64,000 nt of DNA, taken from positions 1,275,501-1,339,500 of the forward strand of contig NZ_CP010834.1 of the NCBI RefSeq assembly GCF_001548675.1. Reading direction: 5' to 3'. Positions within the stretch are counted from its first letter, which is position 1. Each line of letters begins with the position of its first letter. Under the pieces are notes generated by a model. That model did no database searches. It had not been told where the DNA came from and saw only the letters and a list, made by a program, of their open reading frames with translations. Shown piece by piece: positions 62,682 through 64,000 of this stretch. The translations under genes were made by a program, and so were the position numbers. This DNA comes from Methanobrevibacter sp. YE315 (GTDB lineage: Archaea; Methanobacteriota; Methanobacteria; Methanobacteriales; Methanobacteriaceae).

Positions 62682-64000
62682 CTATTCCTCAAAGGAAATC
62701 ATCCTATTTTGACTATTCAGGGTATTGTAATAGTATCCTTTTTGTTCCAGCAATTCTTCATGAGTTCCATGCTCAATAATGTGACCGTCATCAATTACAA
62801 TTATCTTATCTGCATCCCTAACGGTTGAAAGCCTATGGGCTATGATGAAACTGGTCCTATTCTCCATTAAGCTATCCATAGCCTTTTGAATTAATTTTTC
62901 TGTTCTTGTATCAACTGATGAAGTCGCTTCATCTAGAATCAGTATCTGCTTGTTTGAAAGGATTGTTCTTGCAATTGTCAAAAGCTGTTTTTGACCGTGG
63001 GAAATATTGTCTGCATCCTCATTGAGCATCATTTCATATCCTTCAGGGTTTTGCATTATAAAATGATCTGCATGAGCCTCTTTTGAAGCGGCTATGACTT
63101 CCTCATCAGTGGCATCCAATTTACCGTAGCGAATGTTATTGAAGATTGTGTCATTGAACAGCCATGTATCTTGAAGCACCATTCCTACAAGGGATCTGAT
63201 GCTGTGCTTATCGTATCTGTTGATGTTTACTCCATCAATTTTTATTTCACCGCTGTTTACATCATAGAATCTCATTAGAAGCTTTACGATTGTAGTTTTA
63301 CCCGCTCCGGTTTCACCTACAATAGCTATCTTTTCTCCTTTTTTAACCTTAAATGACAAATCCTTTATTACCAGTTCATCTTCAGAATATCCGAAGTTAA
63401 CGTTTTCAAAGCTGATTTCTTCATTAATCTCTTTGATTTGTTCTTCATATGGATTTTTTTCGACATCTATTTCTAGGAATGCAAATATCCTTTCACTTGC
63501 CGCCATTGCGGTTTGAATCATGTTCATGATTCTTGTAATCTGTTCGATTGGGGTTGTGAAGTTTTTGGAGTACTGGATAAATGCCAAAATGTCACCGACA
63601 CTTATTGCATTTTGAAGTACAAACACCGCACCAAGAACTGATATTATTACATACTGCAGATTGGAAATGAAATGTACCAGAGGGCCTGATAGGCTTGAGA
63701 AGAACTTGGATTTCCATTCCTGTTCATACCAGTTTTCATTTTCCTCATCAAAAATGTTCATGGATTCCTCTTCCTGGTTGAATGAACGGATGATTTCATG
63801 GCCTGTAAATGACTCTTCAATTTGTCCGTTGAGCCTGCCCCGGTATTCCAATTGCTTTAAATAGTAATCCTGTGAGAATTTGGTAACCTTGAATATAATG
63901 AAAAATGAGATTGGAACCAATACTATTGTAGCAAGTGTCAGCCATACGTTGATGGATAGCATCATTGCTGTAACGCCGACTATTGTAACTACACCTGTCA
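62682..64000 (-). CDS. ABC exporter, ATPase-permease fusion (5' end outside window)
   Basis: The frame is open through the right edge, so only the C-terminal 439 or so codons are visible; an internal ATG at 63965 is not the start. The visible part has the last membrane helices, then Walker A VGETGAGKTT, the Q-loop GMVLQDTWLFNDT, the signature ISHGQKQLLTIA (GHG rather than GGQ-like), Walker B ILILDEATSSVD and the H-loop IIAHRLSTV. It is a lipid- or drug-exporter type (MdlA/B) half transporter. A partner gene may lie beyond the edge. Confidence 0.92.
   Translation of the reverse strand, partial: TGVVTIVGVTAMMLSINVWLTLATIVLVPISFFIIFKVTKFSQDYYLKQLEYRGRLNGQIEESFTGHEIIRSFNQEEESMNIFDEENENWYEQEWKSKFFSSLSGPLVHFISNLQYVIISVLGAVFVLQNAISVGDILAFIQYSKNFTTPIEQITRIMNMIQTAMAASERIFAFLEIDVEKNPYEEQIKEINEEISFENVNFGYSEDELVIKDLSFKVKKGEKIAIVGETGAGKTTIVKLLMRFYDVNSGEIKIDGVNINRYDKHSIRSLVGMVLQDTWLFNDTIFNNIRYGKLDATDEEVIAASKEAHADHFIMQNPEGYEMMLNEDADNISHGQKQLLTIARTILSNKQILILDEATSSVDTRTEKLIQKAMDSLMENRTSFIIAHRLSTVRDADKIIVIDDGHIIEHGTHEELLEQKGYYYNTLNSQNRMISFEE

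Overview
The window is 64 kb of low-GC archaeal DNA, most likely from a Methanobrevibacter-type methanogen (Methanobacteriaceae). Several genes point that way: archaeal ribosomal proteins L40e and L37e, an LSm protein, geranylgeranylglyceryl phosphate synthase, archaeal NMN adenylyltransferase, 4-phosphopantoate-beta-alanine ligase, ArfB (F420/riboflavin pathway), Mre11-Rad50-HerA-NurA, a pseudomurein-type Mur ligase, and TATA promoters of the TTTATATA kind combined with GGTGAT/GGAGG ribosome binding sites. The species is inferred from gene content; nothing in the window identifies it directly. I see no rRNA, tRNA, CRISPR array, transposase, integrase or prophage.

Layout. 1-6.2 kb: DNA processing, with an MrfA/YprA-like helicase running off the left edge and, divergently, a UvrD-family helicase followed by a Cas4/AddB-like Fe-S nuclease. 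6.2-10.6 kb: a DUF169 protein, a MobA-like nucleotidyltransferase, a membrane-anchored VanW-like protein, a Mur ligase and an orphan TIR-like protein. 10.6-17.4 kb: NurA-HerA and Mre11-Rad50, the archaeal double-strand-break resection set. 17.4-23.6 kb: lipid, ribosome, NAD and molybdopterin genes, including four tandem molbindin (Mop) genes, three of them in a 232-bp tandem repeat. 23.6-30.8 kb: M42 peptidase, flavodoxin-ferredoxin, a HEAT-repeat protein, a YprB-like exonuclease, a candidate structured RNA, and CoA biosynthesis. 30.8-33 kb: a membrane protein, a class III signal peptide (pilin-like) protein and its probable prepilin peptidase. 33-44 kb: metabolism (pyrG, esterase, MATE exporter, apgM, hom with an ACT partner, gatC, asnB), broken by a 600-bp gap that holds a tiny membrane-peptide gene, a long inverted repeat and a second candidate RNA. 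44-48 kb: a regulator/DUF4013/ABC-2 export module with its own candidate operator. 48-50.6 kb: a third candidate structured RNA, metX-CBS and a bacterial-type RNase III. 50.7-56.9 kb: small unknown proteins, L37e/LSm, a Panacea-domain orphan, PUA protein, ArfB, YigZ, three tandem rubredoxins and a hexapeptide acyltransferase. 57-64 kb: surface or secreted proteins, a DUF1002 protein, a second DUF169 protein and an ABC exporter cut by the right edge.

How the parts fit. Resection and crosslink-repair functions dominate the first 28 kb: MrfA-like, UvrD plus Fe-S nuclease, Mre11-Rad50, HerA-NurA, YprB-like. Wall synthesis is represented by the Mur ligase, the VanW-like protein, a secreted M14-like peptidase and several Asn/Thr-rich surface proteins. 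The features I consider least explained by known families are the three candidate non-coding RNAs (about 28241, 38238 and 48264), the small dispersed element containing TTTCAAATGCTCT, and the small hydrophobic peptide beside a 13-bp perfect inverted repeat.
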